Source: Nocardia kruczakiae NBRC 101016 (GTDB lineage Bacteria > Actinomycetota > Actinomycetes > Mycobacteriales > Mycobacteriaceae). From it: a DNA stretch of 45,499 bases. Below are positions 16,565 to 24,163 of this stretch, in pieces. Numbering within the stretch: position 1 is the stretch's first letter; the number at the start of each line of letters is the position of its first letter. The notes under the pieces were generated by a model that searched no databases, was not told the DNA's origin, and saw only the letters and a list, made by a program, of their open reading frames with translations. The position numbers and the translations under genes were made by a program. The stretch spans positions 1-45,499 of the forward strand of contig NZ_BDBL01000054.1 of NCBI RefSeq assembly GCF_001612965.1. Reading direction: 5' to 3'.

Positions 16565-17269
16565 TCAGTCGAAGTCGGTCGGCGCGGTCAGCAGATACTG
16601 GGCGCCGGCATAGGTCGCGAGGATGACGGCTTCGCTCGCGCGGCGCGAGCGGGACGTGCGCGCGAACAGGCGACGCAGCACGATCAGGCCGTCGGAGAGC
16701 GTGAACAACAAGGCGCCCAGGGCGAGGCGACTGCGCGGATCAAGTGCCGGAACCACTGTTCCGGCAACGACTTTCGCACCGGGAGCCAATGCCGGGTCGG
16801 AGGCGAGAGTCGCCGCCGTGCCCAGCGTCGCACCGTAGGCGGTCAGCGGCGCGGCGATCCGAGGCGCACGCGCCCGCAACAGAGTGGCAGCGCCGAGCCA
16901 CGCGAACACCCGCGGCGCCGCGACCATCGGATGCGGCCGCGCACCGCGTCGCCACCAGAGCGCCGAATATCCGCACTGCATGACCGCGAAGGCGGATGCG
17001 CCCGCGACCAGACGGCGGTCGTCGTCGGGATCGATCAGGAGTATGTCGCCGACGGTGGCCGCCGCCAGGGATCCGAGCAGCAGCGCCCGGTCGGAGTCCG
17101 CCTCGGCGCTCGTCCCGCTCGCGGCGCGCCCCGCGTGCACCGCATCGGCCGCCAGCAGGGGCATGAGCAGCGGTTTCGTCGCCCACTGCCACCGATCCCG
17201 CCCGGTGGCCGCACCGAGCACGGTGATCACGGCGGCACCGACATAGGCCGCACGAAACGGTCGCGCCAT
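16565..17269 (-). CDS. YhhN/TMEM86 family membrane protein, putative lysoplasmalogenase
   Basis: A 234-residue polytopic protein with about seven to eight hydrophobic segments. Family marks are the KPLLMPLLAAD motif near residue 32 and LGSLAAATVGDILLIDPDD (conserved Asp pair near 74-80). Animal TMEM86 hydrolyses lysoplasmalogens; bacterial homologues are mostly uncharacterised, so the enzymatic label is tentative. Start ATG 17269 has AAGGA nine bases upstream. It is single, downstream of the KAS III gene's position but transcribed after its own spacer. Confidence 0.82.
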   Translation of the reverse strand: MARPFRAAYVGAAVITVLGAATGRDRWQWATKPLLMPLLAADAVHAGRAASGTSAEADSDRALLLGSLAAATVGDILLIDPDDDRRLVAGASAFAVMQCGYSALWWRRGARPHPMVAAPRVFAWLGAATLLRARAPRIAAPLTAYGATLGTAATLASDPALAPGAKVVAGTVVPALDPRSRLALGALLFTLSDGLIVLRRLFARTSRSRRASEAVILATYAGAQYLLTAPTDFD

Positions 17270-17331
17270 TCGGAATCCGTCCTTCTCACTCGTCCGCGAC
17301 GGCTGGAGACCGGGTCGCGACCGGCCTGCTC

Positions 17332-17365
17332 AGAAGCTGGGTTCGATCAGAAGCTGGGTTCGATC
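17332..17365. repeat. 17-bp tandem duplication over the KAS III stop codon
   Basis: AGAAGCTGGGTTCGATC occurs at 17332-17348 and again, identically, at 17349-17365. The second copy encodes the last codons of the KAS III gene (ending Pro-Ser-Phe). The junction supplies the TGA stop, and an equivalent Ser-Phe-stop remnant lies beyond it. Confidence 0.9.
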
Positions 17366-18405
17366 GGCTTGGGCGGGAGGGTGACCACCTGCCCGGCGTA
17401 GCTGAGCCCGGCGCCGAAGCCGAGCAGCAGGGCCAGTTGCCCGCCCTTGGCCTTGCCGGTCACCAGCATTTCCTCCATGGCGAGGGGGATGGACGCGGCG
17501 GAGGTGTTACCGGTGTTCTCGATGTCGTTGGCCATCGGGATGTCGTCGGCGAGGCCGAGGTTCTTCTTCATCAGCTCGTTGATGCGGGCATTAGCCTGAT
17601 GCGGCACGAAGACCTCGATATCCTCCTTGGCCACGCCCGACACCTCCAGCGCGGTCGACAGGGCGCGGGGCAGAGTGACCGCGGCCCAACGGAACACTCG
17701 CGGCCCCTCCATCCGCAGCGCCATCCGGCCCACCGGCTCCACCTCGGGGTCGGTGCCCTGCAGTCGCTCGGCTCGGTCCATGTAGTCGAAGAAGTTGACG
17801 TCCTGGGAGATCGCCTCGGCACTCTCTCCGTCGCTGCCCCATACCGTCGGGGAGATGCCGTTGACCTCGCTGGGGCCGACCACGACGGCGCCGGCGCCGT
17901 CACCGAAGATCATGGCGGTGCCGCGGTCGGTCGGGTCGAGGCCGACCGTCATCGTTTCCGCGCCGATGACCAGCACGTATTCGGCGGAACCGGCCCGGAT
18001 CAGGTCGGCCGCCACACCGAGGGCGTAGCCGAAGCCGCCGCAGCCGGAGGTGAGGTCGAAGGCCGGGATGCCGTTCATCCCCAGATCGAAGGCCACCGAG
18101 GGGGCGCCGTGCGGGGTGAGCTTGAGCCAGCTGGAGGTGGCGAGGATCAGCGCGCTGATCTTGGTACGGTCGATACCGCTGTTGGTGATCGCCCGCTCAC
18201 CGGCGGCCGCCGACATGGAGCGCAGGGTCTCGTCACCGCTGATCCAGCGACGATTGCGGATGCCGGTCCGCTCGAAGATCCACTCCGGGGTGGAATCGAG
18301 AACCTCGCAGACGTCGGCGTTGCTGACGATACGTTTCGGCCGGTATGCCCCGATGCCGAGCATCGCAACGTTCTTGCGACCCTCGTTCACTGCAATGCTC
18401 ACCAC
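17347..18405 (-). CDS. 3-oxoacyl-ACP synthase III family (KAS III/FabH-like)
   Basis: A 352-residue thiolase-fold condensing enzyme. The catalytic triad is complete: Cys122 in DLTSGCGGFGYAL, His269 in VPHQANARI, Asn300 in NTGNTSAASIPLA. The C-terminal GFGAGLSYAG glycine loop is present. KAS III enzymes condense an acyl-CoA starter with malonyl-ACP; in mycolate producers FabH links FAS-I acyl-CoA to FAS-II. The TSGCGGF nucleophile segment differs from the usual SAACAGF, so a paralogue with another starter (for example a secondary-metabolite or hydrocarbon role) is possible. Start is tandem GTG-GTG at 18405. It lies 69 bases downstream of pyrE, same strand. Confidence 0.87.
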   Translation of the reverse strand: MVSIAVNEGRKNVAMLGIGAYRPKRIVSNADVCEVLDSTPEWIFERTGIRNRRWISGDETLRSMSAAAGERAITNSGIDRTKISALILATSSWLKLTPHGAPSVAFDLGMNGIPAFDLTSGCGGFGYALGVAADLIRAGSAEYVLVIGAETMTVGLDPTDRGTAMIFGDGAGAVVVGPSEVNGISPTVWGSDGESAEAISQDVNFFDYMDRAERLQGTDPEVEPVGRMALRMEGPRVFRWAAVTLPRALSTALEVSGVAKEDIEVFVPHQANARINELMKKNLGLADDIPMANDIENTGNTSAASIPLAMEEMLVTGKAKGGQLALLLGFGAGLSYAGQVVTLPPKPIEPSF

Positions 18406-18474
18406 AGGAGACTCACTCGACCCTTCACACTGTCGGACACAAGACCAGCGTCCAGGCTAACCCAGGCCCGAATG

Positions 18475-19020
18475 TCACCCCAGAGCCAGATCCTTCAGGC
18501 CCAGAATGGAGCGGTACTCCAGTCCCTCCGCGGCAATCACCTGGTCGGCGCCGGTCTCGCGATCGACCACGGTGGCGACGCCGACCACGGTCGCACCCGC
18601 CTCGCGCAGCGCCCGGACCGCGGTCAGCGGCGAATTGCCGGTGGTCGTGGTGTCCTCGACGACCAGCACCCGCTTACCGGAGATCTCCGGCCCCTCGATC
18701 TGCCGCTGCATGCCGTGTGTCTTGGCGGCCTTGCGCACCACGAACGCGTTCAGCGGGCGGCCGGGTGCGTGCAGCATCGCCAGCGCCACCGGATCCGCGC
18801 CCATGGTGAGCCCGCCGACGGCGTCGAATTCCCAGTCCGACACCAACTCTCGCAGCAGAGTGCCGATCAGCGGCGCCGCCTGATGATGCAGGGTCGCCCG
18901 GCGCAGATCGACATAGTAGTCGGCCTCCTTACCGGAGGACAGGGTCACCCGGCCGTAGACGACGGCGAGCTCCCGGACCAGCTCGGCCAATCTGTCGCGG
19001 TCGGTGGTGGATTCGATCAT
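18475..19020 (-). CDS. pyrE: Orotate phosphoribosyltransferase
   Basis: A 181-residue enzyme converting orotate and phosphoribosyl pyrophosphate to orotidine 5'-phosphate in pyrimidine synthesis. The PRPP motif RVLVVEDTTTTGNS (117-130), the catalytic-loop region VVRKAAKTHG (94-103) and the YYVDLR substrate segment (35-40) are clear. The start is ATG at 19020. It lies six bases after the short-chain dehydrogenase stop codon, so the two are probably cotranscribed. It corresponds to Rv0382c by gene order. Confidence 0.96.
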   Translation of the reverse strand: MIESTTDRDRLAELVRELAVVYGRVTLSSGKEADYYVDLRRATLHHQAAPLIGTLLRELVSDWEFDAVGGLTMGADPVALAMLHAPGRPLNAFVVRKAAKTHGMQRQIEGPEISGKRVLVVEDTTTTGNSPLTAVRALREAGATVVGVATVVDRETGADQVIAAEGLEYRSILGLKDLALG

Positions 19021-19026
19021 GTGGGT

Positions 19027-19848
19027 TTATGTCCTTCCCCGTGCGTTGAACATGCCTCGGTTGAGCCGGGTCACCAGAGTCCGCGGGATCAGCCCGGCGA
19101 CGGTGGTGAGCGCCTTGTACTGCACCCCGGGCACGCTGATCACCCGGTCCTTCTCCAGATCCTGCAGCGAACCGGACACCACCTGCTCGACGTCGAGCCA
19201 CAGGGGTTTCGGTAGCGACGACATCTCGATTCCGGCGCGCTCGTGAAATTCCGTGTGCACGAATCCCGGGCACAGCGCCTGCACCCGGACCCCGGTCCCG
19301 GCCAGTCCGCCGGCCAGACCCTCGGTCAAGGATATGACGTAGGCCTTGGAGGCCGAATAGGTCGAGCCGCGGCCCGGTACCAGCCCGGCCACACTGGCGA
19401 CATTGACCACCGACCCCTTGGCGGCGGCGATCATCGGCGGCAGTGCGGCACGCGTCAATTGCAGCACTGCGGTGACATTGACATCCAGTTGGGCCTGCAA
19501 TTCCCGCGGTTCCACGGTCCAGAACTCACCCGAGATACCGAAGCCGGCATTGTTGACCAGGAAGTCCACGCCCGCACCGAGCCGCTCGGCCACGGTCTCG
19601 CGGTCGTGCGGCCGGGCCAGATCCGCGGCCAGGATCTCGCTGCGGGTATCGAAGCGGTGCTGCAGTTCCGCGGCGAGGGCGGTCAGGCGTTGCTCGTCGC
19701 GCGCCACCAGCACCAGGTCGTAGCCGAGGGAGGCCAGCCGGGTGGCGTAGCCCTGGCCGATACCGGAGGTCGGTCCGGTCACCAGGGCGACCGGACGGGT
19801 GGCGCCGGGGAGGCGGGCGGCCCCCGAGTCTGCGGGGCTATCGGTCAT
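19027..19848 (-). CDS. Short-chain dehydrogenase/reductase
   Basis: A 273-residue classical-type SDR with a Rossmann fold. The cofactor motif is TGPTSGIG (24-31), NNAG is at 99-102, and the catalytic Ser152, Tyr164 and Lys168 are in VASVAG and TYSASK. An Arg at 50 after the second strand (VLVARDEQR) suggests NADP(H). The C-terminal part (LDVEQVVSGSLQDLEKDRVISVPGVQYKALTTVAGLIPR) is typical of mycobacterial SDRs acting on long acyl or steroid-like substrates, such as the CmrA-like group. The substrate is not predictable. It sits directly upstream of pyrE. Confidence 0.9.
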   Translation of the reverse strand: MTDSPADSGAARLPGATRPVALVTGPTSGIGQGYATRLASLGYDLVLVARDEQRLTALAAELQHRFDTRSEILAADLARPHDRETVAERLGAGVDFLVNNAGFGISGEFWTVEPRELQAQLDVNVTAVLQLTRAALPPMIAAAKGSVVNVASVAGLVPGRGSTYSASKAYVISLTEGLAGGLAGTGVRVQALCPGFVHTEFHERAGIEMSSLPKPLWLDVEQVVSGSLQDLEKDRVISVPGVQYKALTTVAGLIPRTLVTRLNRGMFNARGRT

Positions 19849-19897
19849 GGGTCGTCAACCACCTAGTGTCGGGCGGATAATCCCGGCGCCCGGACAT

Positions 19898-19911
19898 CGG
19901 TTCGTGAACCG
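19898..19911. other. 14-bp palindrome upstream of the SDR-pyrE unit
   Basis: CGGTTC-GT-GAACCG, 49 bases before the SDR start codon and just past the stop of the polyampholyte gene. It could be an operator for SDR-pyrE or a weak terminator; there is nothing to decide between these. Confidence 0.35.
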
Positions 19912-19917
19912 GACCGG

Positions 19918-21264
19918 TCACCGCGGTGCGGGGCCCTGATAGGGACGGAACCCCGGATGGAACGGACCGCCCGGACGCTGCGGCGGCTCGTCCTCGGCGT
20001 GCGGTTCGTCGAAATCCTCTGCGGCCGAATCGGTTTCCTCGTCCTCAAGGAATTCCTCGGCGGGCGGCCAGTTGCGGCGGACCCGGTTGCGGGGATCCGG
20101 CACGACCGCGAGCGCCGGGCGGCGCGGAGGCTGCTGCTCGGCCTCGCCCGCGAGATCGCCGACCGGCGGGGCGATCACGCCGCCCTCGCGATCCATCGCA
20201 TCGGATGCCGGACGCTCGCCGGAGTCGCGCGTATCGCCGGGCCGGGGACCGGCCGGCGCGTCGGTGCCGCCGCGCCGGGTGTCCGCGCGGTCGATGCCGT
20301 CCACGTCGTCGTGTGCGAAACGGCCCTGGCCGCCGCGTGCTTCGGCGTCCCGAGGCCGCGGTGCGCGCTCGTCGCGGAAATCCTGATCGTCACCGAACCG
20401 GTCGTCACCGATCCGGTCTCCTCGACCGCGCTCGTCCTCGAACCGGCCCTCGAATTCGTCGTCGAAGCGCTCGAACCGGTCGCCGCGGCGATCGTCGTAG
20501 TCGTCGAAGTCGTCGCCGCGGGCCGGGACGATCGCCTCGTCGCGGTAGCGGTCGCCGTACCCCCGATCCGCTTCGCCCGGTTCGTCGGAGGCCTTCGGAC
20601 GCGGACGACCGAGATCGTGCTGATCGGATTCCAGGCGGCCGCGGTCGCCACCGGCCACCGGCGGCAGCACATGCAGCAGACCCGAGAGCCGCAGCACGGA
20701 GTCGATCGCGGCTTCCCAATCCTTGGCCACGGTGCCGACCGGCAGCATGCCCAGCGTCCAGTTGCCCTCACTCCACAACTGCTGCACGGTCGTCGGCAGC
20801 GTCTCGATGAAGTGGACCATCCGCTGGTCGACGGCGTGGCGAGCGACGTCCGGATTGGTCGCGAAGACCACGCGGTCGCCGATCGCGCCGAGCAGTTCCA
20901 GGTCGGCGTCCTTGGGCGGGGAGGCGGTTTTGAGGCGCAGGTCGATATCGATGTCCGAGCCGATCTGGCGGCGCACGGCGACCAGCGTCGCGGCATCCTC
21001 CAGATCGAACAGAACGAACTTCTCGCCCTTGCGATTACCGGAAACCACATCGATCGCGGACAGATACCCCAGTTTGGCCATCGCGCCCCGCCGCCATGTC
21101 GATGCCAGCGAAGGTTCGACCGAAACGTAGGTGTATCCCTGGGATTTGGCCCAGACCTGCCGTACGTGTCCGGTCCGCTGCCGCTGCACGCGATCGAAAT
21201 ACAGCAATACGATCGCACCCACCAGTGCGATCGCCGCGAGGCCGAACCAGATTGCTGCTGTCAT
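19918..21264 (-). CDS. Membrane-anchored protein with long polyampholyte tail, Rv0383c-like
   Basis: A 448-residue protein. One N-terminal membrane helix (2-23) is followed by a folded region of about 190 residues (VWAKSQGYTYVSVEPSLASTWRRG, then GDRVVFATNPDVARHAVDQRMVHFIETLP) that repeats the style of small stress-sensing membrane proteins. Residues about 210-448 are disordered, with dense alternation of Asp/Glu and Arg (DDYDDRRGDRFERFDDEF), then Pro-rich. It matches Rv0383c in position (between pyrE and clpB) and in N-terminal anchor, but is much longer than the roughly 284 residues I recall. Function unknown. Confidence 0.8.
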   Translation of the reverse strand: MTAAIWFGLAAIALVGAIVLLYFDRVQRQRTGHVRQVWAKSQGYTYVSVEPSLASTWRRGAMAKLGYLSAIDVVSGNRKGEKFVLFDLEDAATLVAVRRQIGSDIDIDLRLKTASPPKDADLELLGAIGDRVVFATNPDVARHAVDQRMVHFIETLPTTVQQLWSEGNWTLGMLPVGTVAKDWEAAIDSVLRLSGLLHVLPPVAGGDRGRLESDQHDLGRPRPKASDEPGEADRGYGDRYRDEAIVPARGDDFDDYDDRRGDRFERFDDEFEGRFEDERGRGDRIGDDRFGDDQDFRDERAPRPRDAEARGGQGRFAHDDVDGIDRADTRRGGTDAPAGPRPGDTRDSGERPASDAMDREGGVIAPPVGDLAGEAEQQPPRRPALAVVPDPRNRVRRNWPPAEEFLEDEETDSAAEDFDEPHAEDEPPQRPGGPFHPGFRPYQGPAPR

Positions 21265-21366
21265 CGCACCCGAGTCTAGTGGGTTCGGGTGCGATTGCTC
21301 GCGCCCGTTCGTCCCGCGGTTCGCGCCCGCGGTCCGACGTCACACGCTCGATCGGCCGCGCCACAC

Positions 21367-22188
21367 TCACCGCGCCGGTGCGGTTGCCGAAAACCGTTGT
21401 GGGGCGGAGTCGGCCGCCGCGGGGAGGAAGGTACGCAGCAGCGCGGCGACCACGGTGGGGTGGGTCACCGGCGGCGTGTGCGAGACACCGTCCAGCAATT
21501 CCAGCGGCTCCGCGGCCGGTAGCGCGGCGGCGAGGGCGGCGCCGGCCGCAGCCGGAATCGGCAGGTCGGCGGCGCCGTGGACGACCAGCGCCGGGACGGT
21601 GATTTCGGCGAGCCGGTCGGCGATTGCGTCTGCGCCCATCAGCACACCGACGGCGCGAGCCAGCCGATCGGCAGGCTGCCGTTGTAACCGCGACAACCAG
21701 TGGCCGACCGCCTCGGTCTCACCCAGCAGCAGATCGAGGACGGCGCCGCCGGTCGCCGCGACCGCACCGGCGGCGAACCCGTCCCGGATTCGAGCCATTT
21801 GTTCCAGCGCCGGGCCCGGGAACGGATCCGCGGCGGTATCGATGAGCGTCAAGCTCCGGATACGTCCGGGGTCGAGCAGAGCGGCCCGCAGCGCGGTGAA
21901 TCCGCCCTGCGAATGGCCGACGACATGAGCGGACGGCACGTCGAGCGCGTCGAGAATGCTGAGGCCATCGCGCGCGGCGTCCCAATACGTGAAGGGCAGA
22001 CCGTCGTCCTCGGTGTCGCCGTGCAGGCGGAAATCGAAGCGAATGCAGCGGTAGCCGGCGAGGCCGGAGACGACGCCCTCCCACATGGTCGCGTCCATGA
22101 GGTTGCCGTGCAGGAAGAGAACGGCGGGGCCGGTGCCGCCGGAGTCGCGGAGATGGAAGCGTTGGCCGCGAGTAGCGAGGGTTTTCAT
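21367..22188 (-). CDS. Alpha/beta hydrolase
   Basis: A 273-residue alpha/beta-hydrolase. The oxyanion segment is FLHGNLMDATMW (26-37) and the nucleophile elbow GHSQGG carries Ser93. The likely acid is Asp in VVHGAADLPIP, and the likely base is His in GVSHTPPV. The second of two adjacent ATGs (22188) fits the AGGAG site better than the first (22191). It is divergent from an AraC-family gene with 75 bases between starts, so it is probably that regulator's target. An esterase, lactonase or C-C hydrolase role is possible; the substrate cannot be read. Confidence 0.88.
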   Translation of the reverse strand: MKTLATRGQRFHLRDSGGTGPAVLFLHGNLMDATMWEGVVSGLAGYRCIRFDFRLHGDTEDDGLPFTYWDAARDGLSILDALDVPSAHVVGHSQGGFTALRAALLDPGRIRSLTLIDTAADPFPGPALEQMARIRDGFAAGAVAATGGAVLDLLLGETEAVGHWLSRLQRQPADRLARAVGVLMGADAIADRLAEITVPALVVHGAADLPIPAAAGAALAAALPAAEPLELLDGVSHTPPVTHPTVVAALLRTFLPAAADSAPQRFSATAPAR

Positions 22189-22263
22189 CATGCTCCTATG
22201 TGGTCGGATATCTCCATCCCACTCCGCGCATGACGAGCCGACGAGGTAGTTTTACGACCGGTT

Positions 22264-23097
22264 ATGGTCGAAACAGGTCAACACGTCCTCGGCGTCGGCT
22301 ATGCGCCCACCGCCGCGGGCCGTGCGGTCGAGCTGCGGCGCCTCCCGGAGACGGACGTTTTCCGAGGTGCGGTGCGGCGCCGGCCGGTCCGCCCGGATTT
22401 CCACGTCGTCGGTGTGATCACCGGTGGCGGAGGCCGGCATGCCGTCGACTTCCGCCCGGAAGATCTGACCGCGGGCACGGTGTTCTGGTTGCGGCCCGGA
22501 CAGGTGCACCGAGTGTTCGACGCCGACCGGCTGCACGGAACGGCGATCCTGTTCACCCCGGACATACTCGCCTCCGGCACTCGGGTCGCCACGTTCGCCG
22601 ACGATGCGGTCCGGCCGAGCCGATGGGGGGTGGATCCGCGGGATCCGCTGGTCACGACCGCACTGCGGCATCTGGAATTGGTGCTCGGCGTACCGTCGTG
22701 CGCTCGCGATATCGCCGACGCGCTCCGCTTGGCGCTCACCCCGCTCGTCGCCGCGGCCCCGGGCGCCGCACCGGACGCCGGGCCGGTGCCGGCGGTCTTC
22801 GCGCGTTTCGCGGCCGTGGTCGAAGCCGAATTTTCCCGGCGCCATCGGGTCGGCGACTACGAGCAGGCGGTGCACGCCGGGACCAAGACCATCGATCGGT
22901 CGGTGCGCCGGGCCAGGGGGATCAGCGCGAAGCGGTATCTCGACGAACGACTGGCGCTGGAAGCCCGCCGCCGCCTGGCCACCACCGACGTCACCGTCGC
23001 GGCGCTGGCGCGCGAACTCGGTTTCTCCGAAGCCACCAACTTCGTGAAGTTCTACCGACGCATGACCGGCGCCACCCCCGCCGCCATGCGGCAGTGA
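22264..23097 (+). CDS. AraC-family transcriptional regulator
   Basis: A 277-residue regulator. An N-terminal AraC_binding cupin (about 25-120; FHVVGVITGGGGRHAVDFRPEDLTAGTVFWLRPGQVHRV) joins a C-terminal double helix-turn-helix (about 185-277). The second helix-turn-helix has the family signature VAALARELGFSEATNFVKFYRRMTGATPAAMR. It is divergent from the alpha/beta hydrolase. The ATG at 22264 has no clear Shine-Dalgarno site. The cupin suggests a small-molecule effector. Confidence 0.93.
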   Translation: MVETGQHVLGVGYAPTAAGRAVELRRLPETDVFRGAVRRRPVRPDFHVVGVITGGGGRHAVDFRPEDLTAGTVFWLRPGQVHRVFDADRLHGTAILFTPDILASGTRVATFADDAVRPSRWGVDPRDPLVTTALRHLELVLGVPSCARDIADALRLALTPLVAAAPGAAPDAGPVPAVFARFAAVVEAEFSRRHRVGDYEQAVHAGTKTIDRSVRRARGISAKRYLDERLALEARRRLATTDVTVAALARELGFSEATNFVKFYRRMTGATPAAMRQ

Positions 23098-23124
23098 TGG
23101 CGCAACCCGCCGCAGCAGACCGGA

Positions 23125-24009
23125 TCAGCGCGGCAGCTGGGTGCTGATGATGATCTTCGCCTTGATGGACCCGTCGGGGTTCTTGTCTCCCTGCACGACC
23201 ACCATGTCGCCCTGTTTCAGATCGGACACCTTCCCGGTGCCCATCGAGATGACCTGGGTGTCCGCATCGGTGTGCACGGTGACCGCGTTGCCCAGCAGCG
23301 ACTGCAGCATGATGGTCGTCCCGTCGTTGCTGTTCACGGTACCCATGGTCGCGCCGAGGCCGTCGATATCGCCGAGCCCCGGGAGCTGCGGGAGGCTGGG
23401 TTGCGCGCCGCCGGACGGGTTGGGCGGCACCACGGGGACGCGCGTCGGCGCGGGCCGGCCGGTGGCGGCCGCATCGGAGGACGAGGAGTCGTTGCCGGCG
23501 AGCAGCAGTCCGGCGGCGATCCCGCCCAGGACCACCAGGACGAAGACGGCCGCGGTCAGCGCGATCCACAGCCCGGTGCGGCTGCGGCGCGGTGGTTCGA
23601 CGGGCAGCCCGGTCGGCCCGACCGCTCCCTGCGGGGCGGCGGTGCCGGGAGCGCCGGAACCGTAAGGGGGGTATTCGCCGGGTTCGCTGTACCCGGATTC
23701 GTACGCGCCCCATTGGCCGTCGTAGGGCGGAAGTTCGCGGGTCGCGTTCGGCCCGGGTGATTGTTCGAAGTACTGGCCCTGATATTCCGGGTGGGACGGG
23801 AATTCGTAGGGCGCGGTGTGTTCGTAGGGGCCGGGATGTCCGTAGGGACGAGTGCTCTCGTACGGCTCGGGGCTCTGACCGTACGCCTCCGAGTATTCCG
23901 TCGTGTGTGACGCGCCGTCGTCCGGATGCCGGCCCGATGCGCCGAGCTTCTCGGTCGGCGTATCGGGCGAATCCGGACGCTGCGCCCACGGGTCGCTCGG
24001 ATTCGTCAT
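23125..24009 (-). CDS. Tyr/Pro-rich single-pass membrane protein with DUF5666 domain
   Basis: A 294-residue protein. Residues 1-145 are disordered and rich in Pro, Tyr, Glu and Gly (PYE, PYG, EYPPYG). A membrane helix spans 147-171. A Ser/Pro linker leads to an extracytoplasmic DUF5666 domain (about 222-294; GTVNSNDGTTIMLQSL, then VSDLKQGDMVVVQGDKNPDGSIKAKII), a small OB-like beta-barrel of unknown role. The start is ATG at 24009. It lies 154 bases downstream of clpB, same strand, beyond the clpB terminator hairpin, so it is likely a separate unit. Confidence 0.82.
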   Translation of the reverse strand: MTNPSDPWAQRPDSPDTPTEKLGASGRHPDDGASHTTEYSEAYGQSPEPYESTRPYGHPGPYEHTAPYEFPSHPEYQGQYFEQSPGPNATRELPPYDGQWGAYESGYSEPGEYPPYGSGAPGTAAPQGAVGPTGLPVEPPRRSRTGLWIALTAAVFVLVVLGGIAAGLLLAGNDSSSSDAAATGRPAPTRVPVVPPNPSGGAQPSLPQLPGLGDIDGLGATMGTVNSNDGTTIMLQSLLGNAVTVHTDADTQVISMGTGKVSDLKQGDMVVVQGDKNPDGSIKAKIIISTQLPR

Positions 24010-24098
24010 GCCAACCAGGGTAGGTGCAGATCGGCGTTGCTTCAGCGAAGTGCGCCAACCGGTGGATGGGGGCGGGCGCGACCGGGCCGATACGCCGA

Positions 24099-24133
24099 GG
24101 GCGCGGTGTGCGATCCACTCACACACCGCGCCC
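24099..24133 (-). terminator. Hairpin downstream of clpB
   Basis: Perfect 12-bp arms GGGCGCGGTGTG (24099-24110) and CACACCGCGCCC (24122-24133) with an 11-base loop, starting 30 bases after the clpB stop on the minus strand. No U-run follows. Confidence 0.75.
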
Positions 24134-24163
24134 CGGAGTCGAGCCCCGAATCGGGCCCGGTCG

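Noticed and set aside
17437..19215. A long plus-strand frame over KAS III, pyrE and part of the SDR
   Set aside because: It crosses three genes with intact catalytic motifs on the minus strand, so it is a shadow.
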